A stretch of 54,752 nucleotides of DNA from contig JAOEWO010000014.1 of assembly GCA_028383925.1 (NCBI GenBank), positions 1-54,752 on the forward strand. The letters are read 5' to 3'. This stretch comes from Winogradskyella sp. (GTDB taxonomy: Bacteria > Bacteroidota > Bacteroidia > Flavobacteriales > Flavobacteriaceae). The notes below the pieces were generated by a model. It had not been told where the DNA came from. It did no database searches and saw nothing but the letters and a program-made list of their open reading frames with translations. A program made the translations under genes and the position numbers. The number at the start of each line of letters is the position of its first letter. Position 1 is the first letter of the stretch. Shown here one piece after another: positions 43,155 through 52,072 of the stretch.

Positions 43155-44603
43155 ATGAATCTCATAAAATTTTTGTGTGTTTTTTTTGGATTATCCATTA
43201 TTGTAGTGGGTTGTAGCAACAACACAAATGCTGATGATAGCTATGCTTATATTGGTGGCGAAATAATAAATCCTAAAAACAAAAACATTATCCTTTATAA
43301 CACCAAAGGCAAAGTTGTAGATTCTATTATTTTAGATGCTAACAATAGATTTATTCATAAAGTCACAAATTTACAAGCCGGCTTATATTCTATAACCCAT
43401 GGTGGCGAATACCAAATGGTACTTTTAGAACCAAATGATAGTATTATGCTTAGGTTAAATACGTACGATTTTGATGAATCTTTAGTCTTTACTGGTAAAG
43501 GTGCCAAGAAAAACAACTACCTCCTTAAAACCTACTTATCTAACGAAAATGAAGCTAAGAAATTAGTTAGATATTCTAAAATGGAACCAGAAATATTTCA
43601 TGAATTTGTTGAAGAAAGACGTTTACATGAATTAAATGAATTTAGTGAGTTTTTAAAAAACAATACTGAATCTGATTTTTTTAAATCTATAGTCGAAGCT
43701 AATATTAACTATAATACGTATGCCGATAAAGAAATTTATCCGTTTGCTTATTTTGGAAATAATAAATTAATTCATATTAAAGATTTACCCGTAGATTTTT
43801 ATACCTATCGCAGTGAGGTAGATTATAATGCAAATCATTTAAGTAACTTTTTCTCTTACAACCGTTTTTTGTTTTCTCATATAGATAATCTTGCTATACA
43901 GTCGTATTATAAAAACAATCCTTTTCATAGTAAGTTTGATAGGCACACCATGTATTATAATAAGTCTAAATTAAATCTTATAGATTCTATAATTACTGAT
44001 GAGACTATAAAAAATAACCTTTTAAAATATAAAGCTAGAGATTATATAAGCCATAACCATACGCAAGAAGAAGCTAAAGAGTTGTTAGATTTTTATCTTA
44101 AAAAGACAACCAACTCTGCAGATAAACTGTATATGAATGATTTAGTTTCTTCGTTAAAACGACTAAGATTAGGAAATCCTATACCAAAATTAGCTGTTGT
44201 AAATTATAACGATAGCGAACATTATTTAACTTCTATAATTAAAAAACCTACCATTATCTTTTTCTGGTCATCTAACTCTAAAATGCAATATAGAAATAGC
44301 CATTTTAAAGTAAATGAACTAAAAAACAAGTTTCCTCAAATGGATTTTTTATCTATTAATGTTAATGATAACGATGATAAATATTGGAAAAACATTATAG
44401 AGCAATACGACTTCCCTACCACAAATGAGTTTAAGTTTAAAGATACACATACAGCCAGAAAAATCTTAGCTGTAAACTATTTAAATAAATCTATTGTTGT
44501 TGATGAGTTTGGTAATATACTTCATCCTAATGCTAATATATTTAGCTCAGAATTTGAACAAACTCTTGAAAATCTTTTACTAAAAAAGCATCTTATTAAA
44601 TAA
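43155..44603 (+). CDS. lipoprotein with thioredoxin-like fold lacking CxxC
   Basis: 482 residues from the ATG at 43155, which starts a lipoprotein signal (MNLIKFLCVFFGLSIIVVGC); the frame is open upstream to 43068 but without a signal. After a beta domain similar to DUF4369 (about 27-110: YIGGEIINPKNKNIILYNTK) comes a long helical part (about 115-350), then a TlpA-type thioredoxin fold at about 360-480. The active site reads FFWSSNSKMQ, with no Cys, so it is not an oxidoreductase in the ordinary sense. Probably a surface or periplasmic binding protein. The end of its coding region lies inside a terminator hairpin. Confidence 0.82.
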   Translation: MNLIKFLCVFFGLSIIVVGCSNNTNADDSYAYIGGEIINPKNKNIILYNTKGKVVDSIILDANNRFIHKVTNLQAGLYSITHGGEYQMVLLEPNDSIMLRLNTYDFDESLVFTGKGAKKNNYLLKTYLSNENEAKKLVRYSKMEPEIFHEFVEERRLHELNEFSEFLKNNTESDFFKSIVEANINYNTYADKEIYPFAYFGNNKLIHIKDLPVDFYTYRSEVDYNANHLSNFFSYNRFLFSHIDNLAIQSYYKNNPFHSKFDRHTMYYNKSKLNLIDSIITDETIKNNLLKYKARDYISHNHTQEEAKELLDFYLKKTTNSADKLYMNDLVSSLKRLRLGNPIPKLAVVNYNDSEHYLTSIIKKPTIIFFWSSNSKMQYRNSHFKVNELKNKFPQMDFLSINVNDNDDKYWKNIIEQYDFPTTNEFKFKDTHTARKILAVNYLNKSIVVDEFGNILHPNANIFSSEFEQTLENLLLKKHLIK

Positions 44604-44614
44604 GATGCTTTTTT
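44582..44614. terminator. bidirectional terminator overlapping a stop codon
   Basis: AAAAAAGCATCTTAT (44582-44596), loop TAA, ATAAGATGCTTTTTT (44600-44614): a perfect 15-bp stem. It contains the last six codons and the TAA of the 43155-44603 gene and serves also the converging transaldolase gene. Confidence 0.9.
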
Positions 44615-44634
44615 AATTTTATAGTGAAACCGTA

Positions 44635-45288
44635 CTAGTTTCCTTTTTTGTAATCTGCTAAAAACTTCTCTAATCCTATATCTGTTAAAGGATGCTTTAA
44701 CAAACCTGTAATAGAACTTAAAGGCCCTGTCATAACATCTGCACCAAGTTTTGCACAATCTATAACGTGCATTGTATGCCTTACTGAAGCTGCTAAAATT
44801 TCTGTTTCAAAAGCATAGTTATCATATATATGACGAATTTCTGCTATGAGATTTAAACCATCCGTAGAAATATCATCTAAACGACCAATAAAAGGCGATA
44901 CATAAGTTGCACCCGCTTTTGCTGCTAATAAGGCTTGGCCAGCAGAAAACACTAGAGTAACATTTGTTTTTATGCCTCTGTCATAAAAATACTTACACGC
45001 TTTAATACCATCTTTAATCATAGGTAATTTTACAACTATCTGATCGTGTAAATCAGCTAAGGCCTCACCTTCTCTAACCATACCATCAAAATCTGTTGCA
45101 ATAACTTCTGCAGAAACATCACCATCTACAATATTGCAAATGTCAACGTAATGCTTCATTATATTATCTACACCTGTAATACCTTCTTTTGCCATTAATG
45201 ACGGGTTTGTAGTTACACCGTCTAAAATACCCATGTCTTGAGCTTCTTTAATTTGCTCTAGATTTGCAGTATCAATAAAAAATTTCAT
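44635..45288 (-). CDS. transaldolase / fructose-6-phosphate aldolase family
   Basis: 217 residues of the small TalC/FSA type. Signs: [34 protein letters not shown], the Schiff-base lysine K87 in [31 protein letters not shown] and [21 protein letters not shown] (broken at 20 here: about 164-184). It acts on fructose-6-phosphate, either transferring the dihydroxyacetone unit to erythrose-4-phosphate (transaldolase) or releasing it (FSA); these cannot be told apart by eye. It is cytoplasmic and part of the pentose phosphate route. Single gene with a shared terminator. Confidence 0.95.
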   Translation of the reverse strand: MKFFIDTANLEQIKEAQDMGILDGVTTNPSLMAKEGITGVDNIMKHYVDICNIVDGDVSAEVIATDFDGMVREGEALADLHDQIVVKLPMIKDGIKACKYFYDRGIKTNVTLVFSAGQALLAAKAGATYVSPFIGRLDDISTDGLNLIAEIRHIYDNYAFETEILAASVRHTMHVIDCAKLGADVMTGPLSSITGLLKHPLTDIGLEKFLADYKKGN

Positions 45289-45408
45289 ATGTAATGAATT
45301 TAAATTGTTGTGTTAATTAAGTTAAACAAATTTACAACTAAAGGTGAGGTGTATATTAATTTATTAATTAAAATATATTAACAAGTTACTAATACAAAAC
45401 AAATTCGC

Positions 45409-45819
45409 TTATTCTATAATGATAGTATATGTTTTAGAGGCACTATAATCACATAGTATATCTGGTTCTTCGGTAACATTTGCTCTAAACGGCCCCTCTA
45501 CATCAACGGTTATAGTAATATCAAAAGTGCCTGTAGTTTCTGGCGTACCTTCTATACTAATGGTTCTAAAATTTACAAAATAGTCTAAGCCAAGAGGCAA
45601 ACCTTGTACATCAAAAAAATAATCGTAATCATTATCTCTAGGCTCGTTTCTTATACCAGCATCTAAATCTACATAATAATAAAATTCTGTAGAACCTATA
45701 GGAAACTCTTTATTACCTAACTCTGGTCCTTTTGGTAAAATAGCACAACCTAAACCATCTTCACATCCTAATAAGAACATAAAACATATAACTGTAATAA
45801 GGTATTTAAAGGTTTTCAT
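45409..45819 (-). CDS. hypothetical lipoprotein with Ig-like fold
   Basis: 136 residues from the ATG at 45819 (a TTG at 45825 is less likely). Lipoprotein signal MKTFKYLITVICFMFLLGC, Cys19. The mature part has strand-rich text with DLDAGIRNEP, the GLPLGLDYFVNFRTISIEGT sequence and TGTFDITITV, which is the PKD/He_PIG-like pattern of small Ig domains. Three further Cys residues (about 25, 125 and the lipid one) may form a disulfide. No function is known. It is likely on the surface. Single gene. Confidence 0.75.
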   Translation of the reverse strand: MKTFKYLITVICFMFLLGCEDGLGCAILPKGPELGNKEFPIGSTEFYYYVDLDAGIRNEPRDNDYDYFFDVQGLPLGLDYFVNFRTISIEGTPETTGTFDITITVDVEGPFRANVTEEPDILCDYSASKTYTIIIE

Positions 45820-45864
45820 AAGCAATAATTTATTTTTAATACAACAAATAATATACCATAATTA

Positions 45865-46668
45865 TTATAACTTATAATGGTTCATTAATAATTTTTCGTA
45901 AACCTTATCTGGTAAAATTCTTTTTAGTACTATAGAAAATTTTTGCATAAACGCACCAACTTTATAATGTATTTTAGGATTACTAGTATTAATAATTTTA
46001 TAAATAGCTTCTGCCATTTGCTTAGGATCATCACCTTCATCTACATGCGCATCCATTAATTGCAAAGAACTGCCATATTTATCTTTGTAAGGTGAATCTT
46101 CTTGTACTGGTGCATGATAACGGCCAGCTGCAATATTGGTTGCAAAATCACCAGGTGCAACATTAGACATACTAATATTAAAATCTTTTAATTCCATTCT
46201 AAAAGCTTCAGTCACGATTTCTAGCGCACCTTTGCTCGCACTATAAACACCTCTAAATGGCAAACCCATATAACCTGCTATAGAGGTTACATTTATAATT
46301 AATCCAGCATTATGACGACGCATCGATGGTAAAACTGCTTTAATCACATTTATAGGACCAAAAAAATTAGTTTCAAAATTGCGTTTAATTTCTTCATCCG
46401 GAATTTCTTCTAACGGCCCAGTAATACCAGCACCAGCATTATTAATTAATACGTCTATACGAGTTTCTAGAGTTAAAACTTCTGCAATACAATTAGAAAT
46501 AGTGTCTTGTTTTGTAACATCTAAAGCAACAATAGGTAATTTACTATTTGGGTAGTTATTAGGATTTCTACTTGTACCATAGACTTTAAAGCCTTTATTC
46601 TGAAGGTACTCGCCTACCGATTTACCGATTCCTGAAGAGCCACCAGTAATTAAAACAACTTTAGACAT
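45865..46668 (-). CDS. SDR family NAD(P)-dependent oxidoreductase
   Basis: 267 residues from the ATG at 46668, where the Rossmann fold starts (MSKVVLITGGSSGIGKS); the open frame upstream is not needed. Classical short-chain dehydrogenase: cofactor motif TGGSSGIG (8-15), NNAGAG, Ser in NVTSIAGYMG, and the catalytic YSASKG. The Arg after the glycine motif region (TSRNP) hints at NADPH. The C-terminal part (FSIVLKRILPDKVYEKLL) is like the DltE/YqjQ-like branch; the substrate is unknown. The SRP RNA gene lies just upstream on the same strand. Confidence 0.92.
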   Translation of the reverse strand: MSKVVLITGGSSGIGKSVGEYLQNKGFKVYGTSRNPNNYPNSKLPIVALDVTKQDTISNCIAEVLTLETRIDVLINNAGAGITGPLEEIPDEEIKRNFETNFFGPINVIKAVLPSMRRHNAGLIINVTSIAGYMGLPFRGVYSASKGALEIVTEAFRMELKDFNISMSNVAPGDFATNIAAGRYHAPVQEDSPYKDKYGSSLQLMDAHVDEGDDPKQMAEAIYKIINTSNPKIHYKVGAFMQKFSIVLKRILPDKVYEKLLMNHYKL

Positions 46669-46730
46669 AGTTTTGTAAAATTTAGGAAAGCAAAATACAA
46701 ATTTATAGGAGACTTTTGGGTACAAAAAAA

Positions 46731-46824
46731 GGCAAGCTACCTACATCACACCGCTACGACCATTTACCTTTGCTGCGTTCCCGCCCTGGAGGGTTCAACA
46801 GGAGCTGGTTGTGTAGGACTTGCC
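46731..46824 (-). ncRNA. ffs: bacterial small signal recognition particle RNA (4.5S)
   Basis: On the minus strand the RNA runs from GGCAAGTCC (46824) to AGCTTGCC (46731), whose ends pair with each other. The conserved SRP Alu-less hairpin tip is seen: CAGGGCGGGAACGCAGCAAAG, broken here at the tip (about 46780-46798), with GGTCGTAGCGGTGTGATGTAG closing the far side. The sequence order is that of the E. coli ffs tip (GGAAGCAGC ... GATGTAGC) as I recall it. It binds Ffh and targets membrane proteins. A run of seven T follows at 46730-46724 on the minus strand. Confidence 0.92.
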
Positions 46825-46829
46825 AGCAG

Positions 46830-46859
46830 CAAAGATACAATCTTTTGATACTTTTACAA
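46830..46859 (-). promoter_or_regulatory. strong promoter of SRP RNA gene
   Basis: On the minus strand TTG (46859-46857), a 19-bp spacer, TATCTTTG (46837-46830), then six bases to the predicted RNA 5-prime end at 46824. All parts match the Bacteroidota housekeeping promoter, and this supports the RNA boundary. Confidence 0.8.
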
Positions 46860-46913
46860 TGATTTTTTAAACTAAAAATATTTAATAACTTGCCGTAAAA
46901 TTTAAATACTATT

Positions 46914-47933
46914 ATGCACTTACCTAAATATATAATTGCCACCTGTTTAAGTCTCTTATTAATTAACTGCGACGATAATAAAAAAACAGGATTTTCTATT
47001 AAAACGAATGTAAAGTCGCTAACCCTTGGTGATACATTACAACTAACTATTAATAATCCCAATAAACTTGAGATTAAAAATGTAAGCTACCAGCTAGATA
47101 ATAATGCGTTTAAAAATAATTCTGCAGTTAATAACTCTAGATTAGGTGCAAAAAATATAACAGCAACGGTTAGTTATGGTGAAAAAACAGAAGTACTAAC
47201 CCAGTCCATTACGGTTTATAATAATATTATTCCTTCTATTTATACTTATGAAATTGTAAACACCTACCCTCACGATATCTCGTCTTACACACAAGGATTA
47301 GAATTCTATAAAGGGCAACTCTACGAAAGTACTGGGCAAAAAACAAAATCTAAACTTAGACGTGTTAATTTTGAAACTGGCGAGGTGCTTAAAAATCTAA
47401 ATTTAGAAGACCGTTATTTTGGTGAAGGTCTTACCATTCTAAACGATAAAATTTACCACCTTACATGGCAAGCTAATACAGGCTTTGTTTATGATGTAGA
47501 ATCGTTTAAAAAATTGAGCAGCTTTAAATATGGCGCTAGCAAAGAAGGTTGGGGATTTTGTAATGATGGTGAAAAGCTTTACAAATCTGATGGAACCGAA
47601 AAAATATGGACTATTAACCCAGAAAATCTTACCGAAGAAAACCATATTGAAGTCTATACCGAAAAAGGAAAAATACCAAGCCTTAATGAGTTAGAATGGA
47701 TTAACGGTAAAATTTTCGCAAATATATACCAACGTAATGGTGTTGTAATTATTAACCCTAAAAACGGAGGTGTTGAAGGTGTTATAGATTTTGAACCGCT
47801 TAAAAAATTAGTAACGCAGCACAGCGAATTAGATGTTTTAAATGGTATTGCTTATCACCCAGAACGTAAAACTATTTTTGTAACTGGTAAAAATTGGGAT
47901 AAACTTTTTGAAGTTACAATTAAAAAGCAATAG
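46914..47933 (+). CDS. glutaminyl-peptide cyclotransferase (plant/bacterial type), lipoprotein
   Basis: 339 residues. Lipoprotein signal with LLINCDD (Cys about 19). An Ig-like N-terminal part (about 25-105) precedes a five-bladed propeller of the glutamine-cyclotransferase type: SYTQGLEFYKGQLYESTGQK, EGLTILNDKIYHLTWQ, GWGFCNDGEKLYKSDGTE, LNELEWINGKIFANIYQRN and LDVLNGIAYHP. It turns N-terminal Gln into pyroglutamate with loss of ammonia, protecting exported proteins in the envelope. The thioesterase gene starts eight bases after it. Confidence 0.92.
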   Translation: MHLPKYIIATCLSLLLINCDDNKKTGFSIKTNVKSLTLGDTLQLTINNPNKLEIKNVSYQLDNNAFKNNSAVNNSRLGAKNITATVSYGEKTEVLTQSITVYNNIIPSIYTYEIVNTYPHDISSYTQGLEFYKGQLYESTGQKTKSKLRRVNFETGEVLKNLNLEDRYFGEGLTILNDKIYHLTWQANTGFVYDVESFKKLSSFKYGASKEGWGFCNDGEKLYKSDGTEKIWTINPENLTEENHIEVYTEKGKIPSLNELEWINGKIFANIYQRNGVVIINPKNGGVEGVIDFEPLKKLVTQHSELDVLNGIAYHPERKTIFVTGKNWDKLFEVTIKKQ

Positions 47934-47940
47934 TACTATC

Positions 47941-48330
47941 GTGCAAGTATTTAAAAAAACAATTACCGTTTCTAAAGAAGATTTAGATGATCTTAACCAT
48001 GTTAATAATGTACGCTATGTGCAATGGGTACAAGATATTGCAAAAGAACATTGGCTGACTTATGCTACTAAAGATATTTTAGCAACCTATTCTTGGTTTT
48101 TAGTCAATCACTTTATAGAATATAAAAACCAAGCGTTGTTAGGCGATACCTTACTTATAAAAACTTATGTTCCAAAAGCTGAGGGCGTAAGTACAGTAAG
48201 ACATGTAGAAATTAGTAATGCCAAAACAGAACAACTCATTGTTAAATCTAAAGCTAAATGGTGCCTAATTAATTCTAAAACGCAACGACCTACTAGAATT
48301 ACTAAAGAAATTGCAGACCTTTTCAATTAA
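47941..48330 (+). CDS. acyl-CoA thioesterase (hotdog fold)
   Basis: 129 residues from a GTG at 47941, seven bases after the cyclotransferase stop. A TTG at 47908 would overlap that gene. Single hotdog domain of the 4-hydroxybenzoyl-CoA/YbgC type: DLDDLNHVNNVRYVQWVQD with the conserved Asp-x-x-x-His-x-N, then FIEYKNQALLGDTLLIKT and a C-terminal strand WCLINSKTQRP. It hydrolyses acyl-CoA esters in the cytoplasm; chain length unknown. It is probably coupled to the upstream gene by position only, since the functions differ. Confidence 0.88.
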   Translation: MQVFKKTITVSKEDLDDLNHVNNVRYVQWVQDIAKEHWLTYATKDILATYSWFLVNHFIEYKNQALLGDTLLIKTYVPKAEGVSTVRHVEISNAKTEQLIVKSKAKWCLINSKTQRPTRITKEIADLFN

Positions 48331-48412
48331 CATTTAATTAGGTTAAAGTTTATTTAATATATTTTGAGACTTAAATACTAACACCTTTCTTTAGCACACC
48401 AATCAACTTAAA

Positions 48413-49177
48413 ATGCGCTTATTACACTTTCTTATTCTATATTTTAGCTTCTCTTTTGTATTAAATGCACAAACATTAAACGGTAAAGTATACGATGCTA
48501 AAGCAACTGTTAATGGTATTAAGATCTATAATAAAACTCAAAAACGACTTACGGCAACAAACCAAGAAGGTAATTTTGAAATAGAAGCTAAGGTAAACGA
48601 CACCATTTTGTTTGAGTCATTATTTCACCACCCTAAAAAAATAATTTTACAGTCTTATCATTTTAACGAAATAGCCGTTTTTGAACTTAAAAAACTAATT
48701 AACGAACTTGATGAAGTTGAAATCATTGCAGCACCAGAACAACCTGTTTTTAAAGAAGAAACATATAATAAAAATCTTAGAAACATTATTGCAGAAGATA
48801 TTAAGCGAAATCCAGAGAAATACCAGCCTGTAGGTGCTACATATGGTGTTGACTTTATATATCTTATCGGACAAATAGCAAAATTATTTAAAAGCAAAAA
48901 ATCAAATATTAAAAATTACAGACCAATTACCTACGAGCAATTAGATTCTTTAACCACTAAAAGCTCTATGTTTAATGATAAGTTACTTACTAAAGATTTA
49001 AAAATACTAATCAAAAATAAATATTTATTCTTCGAGTTTATTGAAGCAAAACAAATAAGTTCGGAGTTACTTTTAGAAAAAAACAAAATTTACCTTCTCG
49101 ATAAATTAATAATTAATAGCCAACTTTTTTTAATTCTACTAGAGCAATATGGCAATCAAAAAGAAATAAAAGACTAA
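48413..49177 (+). CDS. secreted protein with carboxypeptidase-regulatory-like domain
   Basis: 254 residues. Signal peptide MRLLHFLILYFSFSFVLNA. A CarboxypepD_reg-like beta-sandwich at about 20-95: LNGKVYDAKATVNGIKIYNK, ATNQEGNFEIEAKVNDTILF, LDEVEI at its end. This is the plug-preceding kind of domain also found in TonB-dependent receptors, but here no barrel follows. The remaining 150 residues are helical and charged (FKEETYNKNLRNIIAEDI, IKNYRPITYEQLDS) and not recognised. It probably sits in the periplasm or at the outer membrane. Unknown function. Confidence 0.8.
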   Translation: MRLLHFLILYFSFSFVLNAQTLNGKVYDAKATVNGIKIYNKTQKRLTATNQEGNFEIEAKVNDTILFESLFHHPKKIILQSYHFNEIAVFELKKLINELDEVEIIAAPEQPVFKEETYNKNLRNIIAEDIKRNPEKYQPVGATYGVDFIYLIGQIAKLFKSKKSNIKNYRPITYEQLDSLTTKSSMFNDKLLTKDLKILIKNKYLFFEFIEAKQISSELLLEKNKIYLLDKLIINSQLFLILLEQYGNQKEIKD

Positions 49178-49261
49178 GTCTTTAGCTAATAATTCTCTTA
49201 ATTCATAATAAATCCTAACTTCAAAAGTTATATTTTTAAGCCATAATTATATTTATCTCTT

Positions 49262-50833
49262 ATGAAGCGATTGCTGTCATTTTTTATTTGCTTAGGTGTT
49301 TTAATCTTTTGGAGTTCTTGTAGAAACGATTTTGAGTTTTCGCCTAGTACTGGTAATTTAGAATTCGCCAGAGATACCGTCTATTTAGATACTGTTTTTA
49401 CCAATATAGGTTCTAGCACGTACAATCTAAAAATTTACAATCGTAGTGATGATGATATTGTAATACCTACCATTCAGTTAGAAAATGGTATAAATTCATT
49501 TTACAGAATGAATGTAGATGGCACAACAGGTTTAGAAGGTGCACAAGAAGGTAAATTCTTTGAAAATATTGAATTACTAGCAAACGATAGTCTCTTTATA
49601 TTCATAGAAACAACTATAGATATTGAAACCCTATCAACATCAGACCAGCAATTTTTATACACAGATAAAATACTTTTTGATTCTGGTACCAACCAACAAG
49701 ATGTAGATTTAGTAACCTTAGTAAAAGATGCCGTATTTATATATCCTAATAGAGACGAAACTACAGGCATAATAGAAACTTTAACTTTTGATGTTGATGG
49801 TGATGGTACACCAGACGAAACAACGCTACAAGGACGGTTTTTAGAAAACACTGAACTTACCTTTACCAACCAAAAACCTTATGTTATTTATGGTTATGCG
49901 GCTGTTGGCGACGGACAAACATTAACTATGCAAGCAGGTACGCGTGTACATTTTCATTCAGAATCTGGTATTATAGTTACCAACAATGCTACGCTAAATA
50001 TCAACGGTGAATTAAGTACAGACCAAAATATATTAGAAAACGAAGTTATTTTAGAAGGCGATAGATTAGAACCTTTATTTACAGATGTACCAGGACAATG
50101 GGGCACTATTTGGCTATTTAATGGCAGCTTAAATAACACTATTAATTACGCCACAATAAAAAATGCAACTATAGGTGTTTTAAGTGAAGGCAACCAAAAT
50201 GCCACAACCGATAAATTAACTATTACAAATTCTCAAATTTATAATTCTAGTAGTTTTGGCATTTTAGGCAGAGCAACCTCTATTGCTGGCGAAAATATAG
50301 TAATTAATAACTCTGGGCAATCTTCTTTTGCAGGTACTTTAGGCGGAAAATATAATTTTACACACGCTACAATAGCCAATTACTGGAATAGTAGTTTTAG
50401 ACAATTTCCTTCGGTTTTATTAAATGATTTTATCTTACAAGCAGATGGCTCCTTGATTACAAACAGTTTAGATGAAGCTAATTTTACAAACTGCATTATT
50501 TACGGAAATGATAATCCTGAGTTTATATTAGAACAAGAAGGTGATGATTTCAATTTTAAATTTACCAACTGTTTATTACGTTTTGATAATGACAATTTAG
50601 AAGGTACAAATAACTATGATTTTGATGACCTTCTCTTTTATGAAAACAATGTATTTAATCAAGATCCAGATTTTGAAGATGCTTTTGAAAACTTAATGCG
50701 TATTGGTGCAGATTCTGAGGCCAACGGCGAAGCTTTACTATTAATACCTGCCGGTACTGATATTTTAGGTATTACAAGAGATGCCGTTGCACCAGATTGT
50801 GGTGCTTACGAAAGTATTTCTTTTGAAGATTAA
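49262..50833 (+). CDS. lipoprotein with right-handed beta-helix
   Basis: 523 residues. Lipoprotein signal LLSFFICLGVLIFWSSC, Cys about 20. N-terminal Ig-like strands (about 30-160: LDTVFTNIGSSTYNLKIYN, then SLFIFIETTIDIET). From about 205 the text repeats in the beta-helix manner: NGELSTDQNILENEVILEGD, LNNTINYATIKNATIGVLSE, then NSQIYNSSSFGILGRAT and FTNCIIYGN. It ends with GADSEANGEALLLIPAGTD and DCGAYES, the choice-of-anchor/parallel-helix end. It is likely a surface-exposed structural or binding protein. Function not known. The hydrolase gene follows one base after its stop. Confidence 0.85.
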   Translation: MKRLLSFFICLGVLIFWSSCRNDFEFSPSTGNLEFARDTVYLDTVFTNIGSSTYNLKIYNRSDDDIVIPTIQLENGINSFYRMNVDGTTGLEGAQEGKFFENIELLANDSLFIFIETTIDIETLSTSDQQFLYTDKILFDSGTNQQDVDLVTLVKDAVFIYPNRDETTGIIETLTFDVDGDGTPDETTLQGRFLENTELTFTNQKPYVIYGYAAVGDGQTLTMQAGTRVHFHSESGIIVTNNATLNINGELSTDQNILENEVILEGDRLEPLFTDVPGQWGTIWLFNGSLNNTINYATIKNATIGVLSEGNQNATTDKLTITNSQIYNSSSFGILGRATSIAGENIVINNSGQSSFAGTLGGKYNFTHATIANYWNSSFRQFPSVLLNDFILQADGSLITNSLDEANFTNCIIYGNDNPEFILEQEGDDFNFKFTNCLLRFDNDNLEGTNNYDFDDLLFYENNVFNQDPDFEDAFENLMRIGADSEANGEALLLIPAGTDILGITRDAVAPDCGAYESISFED

Positions 50834-50834
50834 G

Positions 50835-51767
50835 ATGTCTAATGTCAATAAACTAAAACGCTTTAAACAGGTATTACTTGTTGTAGTACTAATTTCATTC
50901 TTAGTCATTCATTTTTTTGTACCTCGACTAATTACAGAAATACAAAACCCGGTTGTTGGGTTAATAAAAAGAAATCGAAATGTTAGTTTTGATGTGGTTT
51001 CTGGCACAAACTCAAAAATAAAAACTAAAGAATTTGAGTTTAACTCTTTTGATAATACCATACTTTCTGCTAACATAACCTATACAACATCAGATACTCT
51101 TAAAGGAACCATCATCTTATTACATGGTATAAGGTCTAGTAAAAATCACTTTAGTACACTTAGTAATTTCTTATCAGAAAATGGCTATAACACTGTAGCA
51201 TTAGACTCTAGAGCGCATGGAAAAAGTGGAGGTCAATTTTGCACATTTGGTGTCAATGAAAAAAAAGATATTAAAACGCTAATAGACTATTTGGAAACTA
51301 ATGAAAGTCTCACCAGTTTTGGACTATGGGGACAATCTTTAGGTGGTGCAATAGGCCTACAAGCTATGGGTTATGATAGCAGAATACAATTTGGGATCAT
51401 AGAAAGCGCGTTTTCTGATTTTAAAACCATTGTTAACGATTATTTTAATCTACACGCAGGATTTAGCTTCAACCCTTTTTCAAATTATTTGGTGAATAGG
51501 TCTGGCGAAATTGCGGAGTTTAATCCTAACGATGCCAAACCAATTACGTATTGTGAATCTATACAGCAACCCATTTTAATTGTACATGGTAATAAAGATA
51601 AACGTATAGATATTAAGTATGCTAAAGCTAACTATGCAAAAATACCAAGTGATAAAAAAGAATTTATCGAAATTGATGGAGCAAACCATCTAAACGTTTG
51701 GTTTGTTGGTGGCGATGCTTATTTTACGCGTGTTTTACAATTTATGAATGTATCATCTATAAATTAA
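50835..51767 (+). CDS. alpha/beta hydrolase, membrane-anchored
   Basis: 310 residues from the ATG at 50835, one base after the previous stop. An N-terminal membrane helix (VLLVVVLISFLVIHFFVP, about 10-27) is followed by an alpha/beta hydrolase: IILLHGIRSSKNHF, LDSRAHGKSGGQF, nucleophile elbow LWGQSLGGAIGLQ, Asp in VHGNKDKRIDIK and His in IDGANHLNVW. It resembles the YqkD/FrsA-like group of envelope lipases and serine aminopeptidase_S33. Triad complete. The tight spacing suggests co-transcription with the beta-helix lipoprotein. Confidence 0.9.
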   Translation: MSNVNKLKRFKQVLLVVVLISFLVIHFFVPRLITEIQNPVVGLIKRNRNVSFDVVSGTNSKIKTKEFEFNSFDNTILSANITYTTSDTLKGTIILLHGIRSSKNHFSTLSNFLSENGYNTVALDSRAHGKSGGQFCTFGVNEKKDIKTLIDYLETNESLTSFGLWGQSLGGAIGLQAMGYDSRIQFGIIESAFSDFKTIVNDYFNLHAGFSFNPFSNYLVNRSGEIAEFNPNDAKPITYCESIQQPILIVHGNKDKRIDIKYAKANYAKIPSDKKEFIEIDGANHLNVWFVGGDAYFTRVLQFMNVSSIN

Positions 51768-51799
51768 AACCCAATTATATTTTTTTGAAATAATAGATC

Positions 51800-52036
51800 T
51801 TGAAACAAAAACTTAACTATTCAAAATTTTTAGTAGAAATCGCTAAATACTTGTGGCCTCTAACTAACGTCTTAGTTGCTATACCCTATAGTATTGCAGT
51901 GCTATCTAAGATAAACCAACCAAAACTTAATAACATGCCAACTCGCTATCTCTTGGTCATTGGAGTTATACTCATACTTTCAATTTGTCTTAATTTCTAC
52001 TGGAAATTAAAACTAAAAAAAAGCCTTTCAGAATAA
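51800..52036 (+). CDS. small membrane protein of unknown function
   Basis: 78 residues from a TTG start at 51800. Two hydrophobic helices: LWPLTNVLVAIPYSIAVL (about 17-34) and YLLVIGVILILSICLNFYW (about 49-67), with basic ends. I do not recognise the family. It follows the hydrolase by 32 nt on the same strand. A hairpin overlaps its end. The non-ATG start and small size make this call weaker. Confidence 0.55.
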   Translation: MKQKLNYSKFLVEIAKYLWPLTNVLVAIPYSIAVLSKINQPKLNNMPTRYLLVIGVILILSICLNFYWKLKLKKSLSE

Positions 52037-52049
52037 ACTGAAAGACTTT
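52025..52049. terminator. terminator between small membrane protein and glyA
   Basis: CTTTCAG (52025-52031), 6-nt loop, CTGAAAG (52038-52044), with A-rich left and T-rich right flanks. It contains the end of the 51800-52036 gene and can also end the converging glyA transcript. Confidence 0.65.
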
Positions 52050-52072
52050 AATTTTAATTATTTGAGATCTAT

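Noticed and set aside
46754..47062. Minus-strand reading frame across the SRP RNA and the start of the cyclotransferase gene
   Set aside because: It overlaps the RNA gene and its promoter and the signal peptide of a clear gene; the translated text has no family likeness.
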